Source: Rhizobium metallidurans (GTDB lineage Bacteria > Pseudomonadota > Alphaproteobacteria > Rhizobiales > Rhizobiaceae). From it: a stretch of 64,000 nucleotides of DNA. Below, in pieces: positions 17,725 to 26,909 of the stretch. Location: NCBI RefSeq assembly GCF_014196505.1, contig NZ_JACIDW010000003.1:434001-498000 (forward strand), given 5' to 3'. Within the stretch, counting starts at the first letter, position 1. Each line of letters begins with the position of its first letter. The notes below the pieces were generated by a model. It did not search any database. It had not been told where the DNA came from and saw only the letters and a list, made by a program, of their open reading frames with translations. Position numbers and translations under genes: made by a program.

Positions 17725-18738
17725 ATGACCGAATCAAAAGCGATGATCCTTGGCTGTAGCGGCCTTTCCCTGACGCCCGAAGAAAAGGCCTTCTACGCGG
17801 GCGAACGCCCCTGGGGCTTCATCCTGTTCGGCCGCAATATTTCCGAGCCGCGGCAGATAACAGACCTCGTGGCCGAGATGCGCGAAAGCGTCGGCTGGCA
17901 CGCGCCGGTACTGATCGATCAGGAGGGCGGCCGCGTCCAGCGCATTCGCCCGCCGATCCTGCCGCATTATCCCTCCGGCCAGCAGCTCGGCGACCTCTAT
18001 CGGGCGGATCAGGAAAAGGGCAGGCGCGCGGCCTGGCTGATGTCGCGCCTGCATGCCTTCGATCTCTCGAAATTCGGTATCAACGTCGATTGCCTGCCCG
18101 TGCTGGATGTCCCCGTCGAAGGCAGCAGCAACGTCATCGGCAACCGTGCCTATGGCATGGACCCGAAGACGGTGACCGACATGGGCATCGCCGCCTCCGA
18201 GGGCCTGAAGGCGGGCGGCGTTCTCTCCGTGATGAAGCACATGCCGGGCCACGGTCGTGGCTTTGCCGATTCCCACCACGAGCTTCCCGTTGTCCGCGTC
18301 TCGCGCGAGGAACTGGAAGCCCACGACTTCCCACCGTTCATCGCCATGAAGGACGAGTTGATGGCGATGACCTGCCATCTCGTTTTCACCGCGATCGATG
18401 CCGATAATCCGGCCACCACCTCGCGCAAGGTCATCGATGGGATCATCCGCGAGCATATCGGCTTCAAAGGCCTGTTGCTTTCCGATGATAGTTCGATGAA
18501 CGCGCTGAGCGGCACGCTTGGCGAGAGGGCGGCGAATATCATTGCGGGTGGCTGCGATATCGTGCTGCATTGCAACGGTCATATGGATGAGATGCTTGAG
18601 GTCGTCGCCAACGTGCCGCTGCTCAAAGGCGCCGCGCTCGAGCGCGCCAGGCGTGTGGAGCAGGGGTTCCCGACGGCCGATGGTGCCGACGAGGCCGCGA
18701 TCCGCGCCGAATTCGATGCGATGCTTGCGACGGTCTGA
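17725..18738 (+). CDS. nagZ: beta-N-acetylhexosaminidase NagZ (GH3)
   Basis: A 337-aa glycoside hydrolase family 3 enzyme without a signal peptide, as expected for cytoplasmic NagZ. Motifs: GFILFGRNI, LIDQEGGRVQR, the NagZ signature KHMPGHGR (about 171-178; flexible loop with catalytic His) and LLLSDDSSMNAL carrying the nucleophile Asp (about 252). It removes GlcNAc from anhydro-muropeptides during peptidoglycan recycling. ATG 17725 (MTESKAMILGCSG) is chosen over the upstream in-frame start at 17674. scpA follows after 21 bases. Confidence 0.94.
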   Translation: MTESKAMILGCSGLSLTPEEKAFYAGERPWGFILFGRNISEPRQITDLVAEMRESVGWHAPVLIDQEGGRVQRIRPPILPHYPSGQQLGDLYRADQEKGRRAAWLMSRLHAFDLSKFGINVDCLPVLDVPVEGSSNVIGNRAYGMDPKTVTDMGIAASEGLKAGGVLSVMKHMPGHGRGFADSHHELPVVRVSREELEAHDFPPFIAMKDELMAMTCHLVFTAIDADNPATTSRKVIDGIIREHIGFKGLLLSDDSSMNALSGTLGERAANIIAGGCDIVLHCNGHMDEMLEVVANVPLLKGAALERARRVEQGFPTADGADEAAIRAEFDAMLATV

Positions 18739-18759
18739 CCGCGAAAGGAACGAGACGAC

Positions 18760-19620
18760 GTGACGACGACAAAGGTTCAGGAACGCCCGCAGACATCGGC
18801 AACGCCGATGGACAAGCTGTGGCAGGATGGCGGCGCCGACCGTGCCTCTACCGATCCGGCCCTGTTGATCGACGTCGCCGGCTTCGAAGGCCCGCTCGAC
18901 CTGTTGCTTCATCTCGCCCGCACGCAGAAGGTCGATCTGTCCCGCATCTCGGTGCTGGCGCTCGCCGAGCAATATCTGCTGTTCATCGACAGCGCCCGCC
19001 GTATTCGCATCGAGCTCGCGGCGGACTATCTGGTGATGGCGGCATGGCTCGCCTACCTGAAGTCGCGCCTGCTCATTCCGCAGCAGATCAAGGACGACGG
19101 CCCCTCCGGCGAGGAAATGGCGGCATCGCTGGCGTTTCGCCTGAAGCGCCTCGAAGCCATGCGAGAGGCGGCGGGCGGTCTCGTCAACCGCAATCGTCTC
19201 GGCCGCGACGTGCTGGCCCGTGGCGCTCCCGAACATATCCCAGATCGCCACCAGTCCGCCTACGACGCCAGCCTTTACGATCTCCTGACCGCCTATGCGT
19301 CGCTGCGCCAGCGTCAGGCTGTCACGCAGGTCACGATCGCACGCCGCACCGTCTGGTCGCTCACCGAGGCACGTGAACTGCTCACCCGCCTGATCGGCGA
19401 GGTCGGTGACTGGACGGCGCTCGAACAGCATATATTGACCTACATGGTCTCGCCCGAGGACCGGGTGACGGCGATCGCCAGCGCCTTTGCCGCGTCGCTC
19501 GAACTCGCGCGCGAAGGCAAGATCGAGATACGCCAGGAAGGTGTATTCGAGCCGATCTACATGCGGCGCGGGCCAAACCATGGCACGATGCAGGTCGTTG
19601 AACAGGAGCGGCCGGCTTGA
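18760..19620 (+). CDS. scpA: segregation and condensation protein A
   Basis: A 286-aa kleisin subunit of the SMC-ScpAB condensin, which organises and partitions the chromosome. GTG start at 18760 with AAAGGAA 9 bases upstream. Family features: FEGPLDLLLHLARTQKVDLSRISVLALAEQYL near residue 45, LVMAAWLAYLKSRLLIP, and a winged-helix C-terminus (VTAIASAFAASLELAREGKIEIRQEG..EPIYMRR). The stop overlaps the start of scpB by 4 bases (TTGA), so translation is likely coupled. Confidence 0.94.
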   Translation: MTTTKVQERPQTSATPMDKLWQDGGADRASTDPALLIDVAGFEGPLDLLLHLARTQKVDLSRISVLALAEQYLLFIDSARRIRIELAADYLVMAAWLAYLKSRLLIPQQIKDDGPSGEEMAASLAFRLKRLEAMREAAGGLVNRNRLGRDVLARGAPEHIPDRHQSAYDASLYDLLTAYASLRQRQAVTQVTIARRTVWSLTEARELLTRLIGEVGDWTALEQHILTYMVSPEDRVTAIASAFAASLELAREGKIEIRQEGVFEPIYMRRGPNHGTMQVVEQERPA

Positions 19621-20348
19621 CCGATCTGGAAGACGCCAACCTGGAAGACGGCGACAACGAGCGCGGCAGCGGCCGGGCCGAGGAAGACGCTGTCCGCGAC
19701 GAGCTGGAAGCGGCGCGCATCGCCGAGGCGCTCGTCTTCGCCTCCGCCCAGCCCGTCTCGGAAGCCTTCATCGCCGATCGCCTCCCCAAGGTGTTTGACG
19801 TGCGCGCCATCATGCTGCGGCTGCAGGAAGAATACGCCCATCGCGGCGTCAATCTGGTGAGGGTCGACGATGCCTGGGCGTTTCGCACCGCCGCCGACCT
19901 CTCCTTCGTCATCCGCCGCGACGAAAACGAGGTGCGCAAGCTGTCGCGCGCCGCGCTCGAGGTTCTCGCGATCATCGCCTATCACCAGCCGGTGACGCGC
20001 GCCGAGATCGAGGATATCCGAGGCGTTCAGACCTCGCGCGGCACGCTCGATGTGTTGATGGAGGCCGGGTGGGTGCGTTTTCGCGGCCGCCGCCGCACGC
20101 CGGGACGTCCCGTCACGCTCGGCACCACCCGCGACTTCCTCGATCACTTCGGGCTTGAGGAACTGCGCGATCTGCCGGGTCTCGAGGAATTGAAGGGGGC
20201 AGGGCTGCTCTCCGGTCGCATCCCGGCCAACTTCAACATTCCGTCGCCATCGATGAACGATGAGCTGACCGAGGACGAAGATCCGATCACGCAGCTGGAT
20301 CTCGAGGAACTGGGCCTTCTGGCGCCCGGTGGCGCGCCTGAGGAATAG
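19617..20348 (+). CDS. scpB: segregation and condensation protein B
   Basis: A 243-aa ScpB with tandem winged-helix domains: ARIAEALVFASAQPVSEAFIADRLP, LSRAALEVLAIIAYHQPVTRAEIEDIRGV, and TLDVLMEAGWVRFRGRRRTPGRPVTLGTT(R)DFLDHFGL. Starts with TTG at 19617 inside the scpA stop codon. The acidic C-terminus (DELTEDEDPITQLDLEELG) is longer than in firmicute ScpB. tatA follows after 186 bases. Confidence 0.93.
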   Translation: MTDLEDANLEDGDNERGSGRAEEDAVRDELEAARIAEALVFASAQPVSEAFIADRLPKVFDVRAIMLRLQEEYAHRGVNLVRVDDAWAFRTAADLSFVIRRDENEVRKLSRAALEVLAIIAYHQPVTRAEIEDIRGVQTSRGTLDVLMEAGWVRFRGRRRTPGRPVTLGTTRDFLDHFGLEELRDLPGLEELKGAGLLSGRIPANFNIPSPSMNDELTEDEDPITQLDLEELGLLAPGGAPEE

Positions 20349-20534
20349 TCGGCGCCGTGTCTTTGTTTCGCCACGCCGAGCGAAAACAATTGTCTTCACG
20401 ACTTTTCGACCGAGGACTATCTTGTCACGATGGTCGATACCGTGACATTAAGCGTCTATCTACGGGGAATTAGATGTTGGATTTGATGTCGGGTATTCTT
20501 ACATCAATAGAACATCACAACAGGAGTTAGCGTA

Positions 20535-20744
20535 ATGGGTTCTTTTAGCATGTGGCACTGGCTGATCGTTCTGGTCATCGTGCTGTTGCTTTTCGGTCGC
20601 GGCAAGATTCCGGAGCTGATGGGCGATGTCGCCAAGGGCATCAAGAGCTTCAAGAAGGGCATGACCGACGAGGATGCGCCTGACGCTTCGAATACGACCG
20701 CCGCAGGCAAGACCGTCGATCACAAGGCCGACGAAACGAAGTAA
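20535..20744 (+). CDS. tatA: Sec-independent translocase protein TatA
   Basis: A 69-aa protein with a short N-terminal membrane helix (residues 6-22, [15 protein letters not shown]), the FGRGKIPEL hinge that opens the amphipathic helix ([13 protein letters not shown]), and a polar tail. TatA forms the variable-size pore for folded twin-arginine substrates. AGGAG site upstream (ACAGGAGTTAGCGTA). First gene of tatABC; 48 bases to tatB. Confidence 0.95.
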   Translation: MGSFSMWHWLIVLVIVLLLFGRGKIPELMGDVAKGIKSFKKGMTDEDAPDASNTTAAGKTVDHKADETK

Positions 20745-20792
20745 CCACGTCCGGGCAGCGCCGCCCCCGCGTTTCCCGTTCAGGAGCCTTGA

Positions 20793-21452
20793 ATGTTCGA
20801 TATTGGCTGGACCGAGCTGCTTGTCATCGCGGTCGTATTGATTGTCGTGGTGGGTCCCAAGGATCTTCCCCCGATGCTTCGCGCTTTCGGCAAGATGACG
20901 CAGCGTGCCCGCAAGGTCGCCGGCGAATTTCGTGCCCAGTTCGACGAGGCGCTGCGCGAAGCCGATATGGACGACGTGCGCCAGACGCTGAACGACGCCC
21001 AGAAGCTCAATCCTGTCAACACGTTGCGCGAGGCGATGAACCCGCTTCGCCAGATGGGCAACGAGATCAAGGCCGATCTCCAGCGCTCGACATCGGTCGA
21101 TAACAACTCGGAAGCGCCGCTCGGCCTGATGCCGGCGCCAGAAGTCGCACCGACCGGGACGCCATCGGTCATGCCTGCGCCCACTCCCGTGCCGGCTGCC
21201 TCGGCGGCCGTGCCCGCGGCCACGGCGAAACCGGCCCGCAAGCCACGCGCCAAGGCCGCCGATAAGGCCGACGCCGTTGCCGCCGTCGCGGTTACGGCCG
21301 AAAAGCCGAAGCGTGCTGCTGCCAAGGCGGCGCCGGCTCCGGCAAGTGCTCCTGCGGCACCTGCCAAGGCTGTTCCCGCCAGGAAGACGGCCGCCGCCAA
21401 GCCGGTAGCCGCCGCGACAGCCGCGCCGAAGAAAAAGAAAGATGAAGCATGA
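20793..21452 (+). CDS. tatB: Sec-independent translocase protein TatB
   Basis: A 219-aa protein: one N-terminal membrane helix (WTELLVIAVVLIVVVG), VGPKDLPPMLRAFGKMT, an amphipathic helix (ARKVAGEFRAQFDEALREAD), then a long Ala/Pro/Lys-rich tail typical of alphaproteobacterial TatB. With TatC it forms the receptor for twin-arginine signal peptides. The stop overlaps the tatC start by 4 bases (ATGA). Confidence 0.94.
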   Translation: MFDIGWTELLVIAVVLIVVVGPKDLPPMLRAFGKMTQRARKVAGEFRAQFDEALREADMDDVRQTLNDAQKLNPVNTLREAMNPLRQMGNEIKADLQRSTSVDNNSEAPLGLMPAPEVAPTGTPSVMPAPTPVPAASAAVPAATAKPARKPRAKAADKADAVAAVAVTAEKPKRAAAKAAPAPASAPAAPAKAVPARKTAAAKPVAAATAAPKKKKDEA

Positions 21453-22276
21453 GCGGTGATATCGAAGACAAGCCGCAGCCGTTGATCGAGCACCTGATGG
21501 AGCTGCGCACGCGGCTCATGTGGTCGATCGGCGCCTTCTTCGCCGCTTTCATCGTCTGCTTCATTTTCGCCAAGCATCTCTTCAATGCTCTGGTCGTCCC
21601 CTACAAATGGGCGGTCCAGTGGGCGAACCTGGATGTCTCCAAGGCGCAGTTGATCTATACCGCGCCGCAGGAATTTTTCTTCACGCAGGTGAAGGTGGCG
21701 ATGTTCGGCGGCCTCGTCATCGCCTTCCCGATTATCGCCGCGCAGATCTACAAATTCGTGGCCCCGGGTCTCTACAAGAACGAGCGCTCGGCCTTCCTGC
21801 CGTTCCTGATCGCCTCGCCGATCCTGTTTTTGATGGGGGCGGGGCTCGTCTACTTCTTCTTCACGCCGATGGTCATGTGGTTCTTCCTGACCATGCAGCA
21901 GGCGCCGGGCGAGGGGGATGTCGCCATCTCGCTGCTGCCGAAGGTCTCGGAATATCTCAGCCTCATCATGACGCTGGTCTTCTCCTTCGGTCTGGTCTTC
22001 CAGCTTCCTGTTATTACTACGCTGCTTGCCCGCGTCGGCCTGCTGACGTCGGACTGGCTGCGCGAAAAGCGCAAGTTCGCGATCGTCATGGCCTTCGTCG
22101 TCGCGGCGGTCCTGACGCCGCCCGATCCGATGTCCCAGATCGGTCTTGCGCTGCCGACCATCATTCTCTACGAGATTGCCATCTACGCGGCGCGACTCGT
22201 GGAACGCCAGCGTGCGCGCGATGCGGCCACCGAGGCTGAAGGGTCCCAGGACGTTGCCAAGACGGACAACGTTTAG
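21449..22276 (+). CDS. tatC: Sec-independent translocase protein TatC
   Basis: A 275-aa polytopic membrane protein with six predicted helices. Conserved PLIEHLMELRTRLMWS at the N-terminus, APQEFFFTQVKVAMFGG, and FGLVFQLPVITTLLARVGLLT. TatC is the core of the signal-peptide receptor. The C-terminal tail (RQRARDAATEAEGSQD) is polar. A hairpin terminator follows before serS. Confidence 0.95.
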   Translation: MSGDIEDKPQPLIEHLMELRTRLMWSIGAFFAAFIVCFIFAKHLFNALVVPYKWAVQWANLDVSKAQLIYTAPQEFFFTQVKVAMFGGLVIAFPIIAAQIYKFVAPGLYKNERSAFLPFLIASPILFLMGAGLVYFFFTPMVMWFFLTMQQAPGEGDVAISLLPKVSEYLSLIMTLVFSFGLVFQLPVITTLLARVGLLTSDWLREKRKFAIVMAFVVAAVLTPPDPMSQIGLALPTIILYEIAIYAARLVERQRARDAATEAEGSQDVAKTDNV

Positions 22277-22320
22277 CGTCACCGCAATTCCTCGATGAGC
22301 GCTTTCCAATATCCGGTCGA

Positions 22321-22354
22321 GGCCCGGTCAGGCTTCGGCCGGGTCATCCTTTTT
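22321..22354 (+). terminator. probable terminator between tatC and serS
   Basis: GGCCCGGTC / GGCCGGGTC pair as a 9-bp stem (two G-U pairs) with a 7-nt loop, then CATCCTTTTT. It sits just upstream of the serS start, so it could also be a leader structure. Confidence 0.5.
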
Positions 22355-22373
22355 GCAACGACCTGGAACGACG

Positions 22374-23657
22374 ATGCTCGATATCAAATGGATCCGTGAG
22401 AATCCCGAAGCCCTCGACGCGGCACTTGCCAAGCGTGGTGCCGAGCCCCTGTCCGAAGGCCTGATCGCGCTGGACGAGAAGCGCCGGGCCGCCGTTCAGA
22501 AGGTCCAGGACATGCTGTCCCGCCGCAACGCCGCCTCCAAGGAGATCGGTGCTGCCATGGCGCAGAAGAACACCGAGCTGGCCGAGAAGCTGAAGGCCGA
22601 GGTCGCCGACCTCAAGGTCTTGCTGCCGGCCGCCGAGGAAGACGATCGCGCCTTTTCCGAGGAGTTGAACGACGCCCTCTCGCGCATTCCCAACGTCCCC
22701 CATGACGACGTTCCCGTCGGCAAGGACGAGGCCGACAACGTCGTCACCCGCGTGACCGGCGAAAAGCCGCGCTGGAACCACACGCCGAAGGAACACTTCG
22801 AGATCGGCGAAGCTCTCGGCTACATGAGTTTCGAGACCGCCGCCAAGCTTTCCGGCTCGCGCTTCACCGTCTTGACGGGCCCGCTGGCGAGGCTGGAGCG
22901 GGCGCTCGGCCAGTTCATGATCGACCTGCACACCAGCGAACATGGGTACACCGAAGTCAGCTCGCCGCTGCTGGTGCGCCCCGAAGCGCTGTTCGGCACC
23001 GGCAACCTGCCGAAGTTCGAGGAAGACCTCTTCAAGACGACGGACGGGCGCTATCTGATCCCGACCGCCGAGGTCACGCTGACCAACCTCGTGCGCGAGG
23101 AAATCCTCGAGCAGGAAAAGCTGCCGCTGCGCTTTACCGCACTGACACCGTCCTTCCGCTCGGAAGCGGGCTCGGCCGGCCGCGACACGCGCGGCATGCT
23201 GCGCCAGCACCAGTTCTGGAAGTGCGAGCTGGTCTCGATCACCGACGCCGAAAGCTCGATCGCCGAGCATGAGCGCATGACGGCTTGCGCCGAGGAAGTG
23301 CTGAAGCGCCTCGGCCTGCATTTCCGCACGCTGACGCTCTGCACCGGCGACATGGGCTTCGGCTCGCGCAAGACCTACGACCTCGAGGTCTGGCTGCCCG
23401 GCCAGAACACCTACCGCGAAATCTCGTCCTGCTCGGTCTGCGGCGATTTCCAGGCGCGGCGCATGAACACGCGCTATCGCGGCAAGGAAGACAAGACCAA
23501 CCGCTTCGTTCACACGCTGAACGGCTCCGGTACCGCCGTCGGCCGCTGCCTGATCGCGGTTCTGGAAAACTATCTGAACGAGGATGGTTCAGTGACCATT
23601 CCCGATGTGCTGGTGCCTTACATGGGCGGCCTGACGAAGATCGAAAAGGCGGCCTGA
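22374..23657 (+). CDS. serS: serine--tRNA ligase
   Basis: A 427-aa class II synthetase. The start is ATG 22374 ([18 protein letters not shown]), 21 bases inside the longest frame. N-terminal coiled-coil arm ([24 protein letters not shown]...) for the long variable arm of tRNA-Ser, then motif 2 ([25 protein letters not shown]) and motif 3 ([18 protein letters not shown]). Length normal. surE follows 4 bases later. Confidence 0.96.
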   Translation: MLDIKWIRENPEALDAALAKRGAEPLSEGLIALDEKRRAAVQKVQDMLSRRNAASKEIGAAMAQKNTELAEKLKAEVADLKVLLPAAEEDDRAFSEELNDALSRIPNVPHDDVPVGKDEADNVVTRVTGEKPRWNHTPKEHFEIGEALGYMSFETAAKLSGSRFTVLTGPLARLERALGQFMIDLHTSEHGYTEVSSPLLVRPEALFGTGNLPKFEEDLFKTTDGRYLIPTAEVTLTNLVREEILEQEKLPLRFTALTPSFRSEAGSAGRDTRGMLRQHQFWKCELVSITDAESSIAEHERMTACAEEVLKRLGLHFRTLTLCTGDMGFGSRKTYDLEVWLPGQNTYREISSCSVCGDFQARRMNTRYRGKEDKTNRFVHTLNGSGTAVGRCLIAVLENYLNEDGSVTIPDVLVPYMGGLTKIEKAA

Positions 23658-23661
23658 GACC

Positions 23662-24429
23662 ATGCGCATTCTGCTTACCAACGACGACGGCATTCACGCG
23701 GAAGGCCTTGCGGCGCTGGAGCGGATTGCGCGCACACTGTCGGACGACGTCTGGATCGTCGCGCCCGAGACCGACCAGAGCGGTCTCGCGCATTCGCTGA
23801 GCCTGTCGGAGCCGCTGCGCCTGCGCAAGATCTCCGACAAGCACTATGCGCTGCGCGGCACGCCGACCGATTGCGTCATCATGGGCATCAAGCAGGTGAT
23901 GGAGATTAAGCCCGATCTCGTTTTGTCCGGCGTCAACGCCGGTTCGAACGTCGCCGACGACGTCACCTATTCGGGCACGATCGCCGGTGCCATCGAAGGC
24001 ACGATGCAGGGCGTACGCTCCTTTGCGTTGAGCCAGGCTTACATTCGCGAGGGGGATCACCGCGTCCTTCCCTGGGAGGTCTGCGAGACCCATGCCCCGG
24101 CGCTGCTGCGCAAGCTGATGGCGGTCGATCTGCCTGAAGGGACCTTCCTCAATCTCAACTTCCCGAATTGCGCGCCTGAAGAGGTCGAGGGCACGGAAGT
24201 GACCGCGCAGGGCAAGCTCGCCTTCAATCTGGAGGTCGATGCTCGCGCCGATGGTCGCGGCTTCCCCTACTATTGGTTGAAGTTCGGCGAGCGCGCCGGC
24301 GCTTTCGTCGAAGGCACGGACGTCAACGCGCTCAAGAATAGAAAGATCTCGGTAACACCTTTGAAACTGGATCTGACCGATTATTCCGTACAGGACCGCG
24401 TGACGCGGGCGCTTTCGGGTACGGAGTAA
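23662..24429 (+). CDS. surE: 5'/3'-nucleotidase SurE
   Basis: A 255-aa metal-dependent nucleotidase: [15 protein letters not shown] (metal ligands Asp8, Asp9), [63 protein letters not shown]. SurE removes phosphate from nucleoside monophosphates. The surE-pcm-nlpD order is also that of E. coli, where rpoS follows; no rpoS is present here, as expected for alphaproteobacteria. Confidence 0.95.
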   Translation: MRILLTNDDGIHAEGLAALERIARTLSDDVWIVAPETDQSGLAHSLSLSEPLRLRKISDKHYALRGTPTDCVIMGIKQVMEIKPDLVLSGVNAGSNVADDVTYSGTIAGAIEGTMQGVRSFALSQAYIREGDHRVLPWEVCETHAPALLRKLMAVDLPEGTFLNLNFPNCAPEEVEGTEVTAQGKLAFNLEVDARADGRGFPYYWLKFGERAGAFVEGTDVNALKNRKISVTPLKLDLTDYSVQDRVTRALSGTE

Positions 24430-24435
24430 ATCGCA

Positions 24436-25089
24436 TTGGCGGCACGTCTGGTGGAGAAGGAAGAGTTTGCGGCGCTCGTTCTGAGGCTGCGGGCCGAAGG
24501 CGTGTCAGACCTTGATTTGCTGACGGCGGTCGAGCAGGCGCCGCGCTCCCTCTTCGTGCCGCCGCAGTTCGCCGAACAGGCCTATTCCAGCCGCACGATC
24601 CCGATCGAATGCGGCTCCTTCCTCGAGGGTGTCGATTTCGCCGTCCGCGTCCTGCACCAGCTGAGGGTCAAGCCCGGCCAGCGGGTGCTGGAAGTGGGGA
24701 CAGGCAGTGGTTTCATGACGGCTGTGATCGCCCGCATGGCCGAGCGGGTGCTGACCATTGACCGCTACAAGACGCTGACCGCCAACGCCCAGAAGCGTTT
24801 CGAGGCGCTGGGTATCCGCAACGTCATTGTTCGCCAGGCCGATGGCAGCGGCGGCTTGCAGGGTGAGGGCACCTTCGACCGTATTCTGGTGACCGCCGCC
24901 TTCGAAAGCATGCCGCGCTTCTATGCCGATCAGCTGGTCTCCGGCGGCTCGATGATCGCTCCGCTGATCATCTCCGAGACCGAGTGCCGTCTCGTTCGCC
25001 TGACCAAGACCGGCAGCCGCTTCGAGCGCGAGGAGTTATTCAACTCCCCATACTTGCCGATCGTTCCCCGCGTGGCGTCGCAGCTCTGA
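24436..25089 (+). CDS. pcm: protein-L-isoaspartate O-methyltransferase
   Basis: A 217-aa repair methyltransferase for isoaspartyl/D-aspartyl residues. TTG start at 24436, 6 bases after surE. Motifs: VPPQFAEQAYSSRTIPIECGSF (substrate region), VLEVGTGSGFMTAVIARM (SAM motif I, about 85-100), FDRILVTAAFESMP (post-I), and C-terminal LVRLTKTGSRFEREELF. The canonical paralogue of the pair in this window. Operon with surE. Confidence 0.93.
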   Translation: MAARLVEKEEFAALVLRLRAEGVSDLDLLTAVEQAPRSLFVPPQFAEQAYSSRTIPIECGSFLEGVDFAVRVLHQLRVKPGQRVLEVGTGSGFMTAVIARMAERVLTIDRYKTLTANAQKRFEALGIRNVIVRQADGSGGLQGEGTFDRILVTAAFESMPRFYADQLVSGGSMIAPLIISETECRLVRLTKTGSRFEREELFNSPYLPIVPRVASQL

Positions 25090-25146
25090 TCGCGCCTGTC
25101 GCTATGGTTAGCGATTTGTCAAAAAACGCAGGTCAATCCCTCCGCC

Positions 25147-25161
25147 TTAACCGGTTGGTAA
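25147..25161. promoter_or_regulatory. candidate CtrA-like site upstream of nlpD
   Basis: TTAA-N7-GTAA, one base off the alphaproteobacterial CtrA consensus TTAA-N7-TTAA, located 60-75 bases before the nlpD-like start. Short degenerate motifs occur by chance; location upstream of a division gene is the only further support. Confidence 0.2.
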
Positions 25162-25219
25162 TGCTAACGCGCTTTAATCATACCCACAAATGGTTGCGTT
25201 ATTCAGTGGGTCGAGTGTC

Positions 25220-26812
25220 ATGCGTTTCAGCGTTTCGCCTAAGTTCGGGAAGTCTGCCGGTAATGCCCTGATCGTGGCTCTCCTGGCGAGTGCTGCATCA
25301 GGCTGCAGTTCAGATGTGACACGTTTCGGCGGTCTGTTTTCTTCGTCCGGTCAGGACCAGATAACGACGAATTCCATTCCTCGGCGCAGCATGAGCGGCC
25401 TCCAGGCCGATCCGGTGCCGCAGGCGGATATGCAGGGCGGCGCGATGCAGCCCAGCTATGCGAACAACAACAACTCGATGAACCAGCCGTATCCGAGCCA
25501 GCAGCCGGCCTATGGGTCGAGTGCACGCATGGCATCCGCTCCGGTTTCGGTTCAGCGCTCCGAGCTTGCCGCGCCAGGCGCGGTGTCGCAGGCGCCGATG
25601 TCGCCTGCACGCGAAAAGCAGGTCGCCCTTGCGCAGCCTTTCCCGGGCAACGACGCGCCGCAGCGTACCCAGACGATCGCGCCGCCGAAGCGCGACACCG
25701 ACACCGTCGTCACCGGGTCGATCCCGAGGACGTCGGGCTGGTCCGCGACCAATGCGCCTTCCGTGACCATGCGTCCGGGCGAAAGCATCGCCATTCTCGC
25801 CAACCGCTACGGCGTTCCCGAAAAGGAAGTGCTGCGCGCCAATGGCCTGAAGACCGCGGCCGCAGCCAAGCCCGGCCAGATCATTCTGATCCCGACCTTC
25901 AACGGCGGCAACGCCGCCAAGGCATCCACCCAGTCGCGTGATCTCGCGAAGGGCGGTCAGGCGCCGCAGCCGACCAAGAGCCAGGAACAGAACCTCGCGC
26001 TCATCCCGACCGGCTCGAACGCCTCGCGTGACAAGTCGATGGCGGATGCCGATCAGTCCGGCAAGGCACCTGTCGGCGCCGGCCCGAAGGGCGCGGGTGG
26101 CACCTACGTCGTCAAGTCGGGCGACTCTCTCGCCAAGATCGCCAAGGCGACCGGCAACAGCGTCGACGACATCAAGGCGGCCAACGACCTGACCGCCGGC
26201 TCGATCCGCATCGGCCAGGAGTTGAACATTCCGAACGCCAGCGCCGCCGCCACCGATACCATCAAGACCGCGTCGATCCAGCCAAAGGCGGAACCCAAGC
26301 CCGCCGCCCAGCCGGCGGTCGCTCCGGAAACGGCAGCCGCCCAGCCTGCCTCCTACAAGGCACCCGCCGCGACCGAAAGCGTCAGCGACGTCGCCAAGAA
26401 GGAAGTGGCGTCGGCCGCACCCGAGGCCACCGGCATCGGCAAGTATCGTTGGCCGGCCCGAGGCGCGGTCATCGCGGCCTATGGCGCCAACGTCAACGGC
26501 AGCCGCAACGACGGCATCGACATCTCTGTCCCGCAGGGCACCCCGATCAAGGCGGCTGAAAACGGTGTGGTCATCTACGCGGGCAATGGCCTCAAGGAAC
26601 TCGGCAACACGGTTCTCGTCCGCCACGACGACGGCACCGTCACCGTCTACGGCAACGCCGATACGCTGAGCGTTACGCGCGGCCAGAAGATCCAGCGCGG
26701 CCAGACGGTCGCCGTCTCGGGCATGAGCGGCAACAACGTCAAGCAGCCGCAGGTTCACTTCGAGGTCCGCAAGGACGCGACGCCGGTGAACCCGATGACG
26801 TTCCTCGAGTAG
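25220..26812 (+). CDS. nlpD: NlpD-like lipoprotein, LysM + degenerate LytM (M23)
   Basis: A 530-aa lipoprotein: signal peptide with lipobox SAASGC (Cys29), a Pro/Gln/Ser-rich linker, two LysM domains (about 185-228, and 295-340: TYVVKSGDSLAKIAKATG..) and a C-terminal M23/LytM domain (about 408-527). The zinc site looks incomplete: the usual HxxxD is NDGID and the final HxHFE is QVHFE, so it is probably a non-catalytic amidase activator like E. coli NlpD/EnvC, controlling septal peptidoglycan splitting. ATG 25220 is chosen because it gives the signal peptide. Third gene after surE-pcm; a shared terminator lies downstream. Confidence 0.88.
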   Translation: MRFSVSPKFGKSAGNALIVALLASAASGCSSDVTRFGGLFSSSGQDQITTNSIPRRSMSGLQADPVPQADMQGGAMQPSYANNNNSMNQPYPSQQPAYGSSARMASAPVSVQRSELAAPGAVSQAPMSPAREKQVALAQPFPGNDAPQRTQTIAPPKRDTDTVVTGSIPRTSGWSATNAPSVTMRPGESIAILANRYGVPEKEVLRANGLKTAAAAKPGQIILIPTFNGGNAAKASTQSRDLAKGGQAPQPTKSQEQNLALIPTGSNASRDKSMADADQSGKAPVGAGPKGAGGTYVVKSGDSLAKIAKATGNSVDDIKAANDLTAGSIRIGQELNIPNASAAATDTIKTASIQPKAEPKPAAQPAVAPETAAAQPASYKAPAATESVSDVAKKEVASAAPEATGIGKYRWPARGAVIAAYGANVNGSRNDGIDISVPQGTPIKAAENGVVIYAGNGLKELGNTVLVRHDDGTVTVYGNADTLSVTRGQKIQRGQTVAVSGMSGNNVKQPQVHFEVRKDATPVNPMTFLE

Positions 26813-26855
26813 GTCACGACTTTCCTCGAATAGATATTGCGTATCGAGGACAACG

Positions 26856-26884
26856 CAAAAGCCCGGCCGAAGCCGGGCTTTTGT
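26856..26884. terminator. bidirectional terminator between nlpD and DUF815 gene
   Basis: Perfect CAAAAGCCCGGC / GCCGGGCTTTTG stem with a 4-nt loop; A and T runs at both ends suit both strands, and the flanking genes converge on it. Confidence 0.85.
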
Positions 26885-26909
26885 CGTTATGGTAAGCGGC
26901 AAGCTGAGC

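Noticed and set aside
26440..26800. Catalytic M23 endopeptidase annotation for the nlpD-like gene
   Set aside because: Two of the zinc-site histidines are replaced (NDGID; QVHFE), so a purely catalytic label would be misleading.
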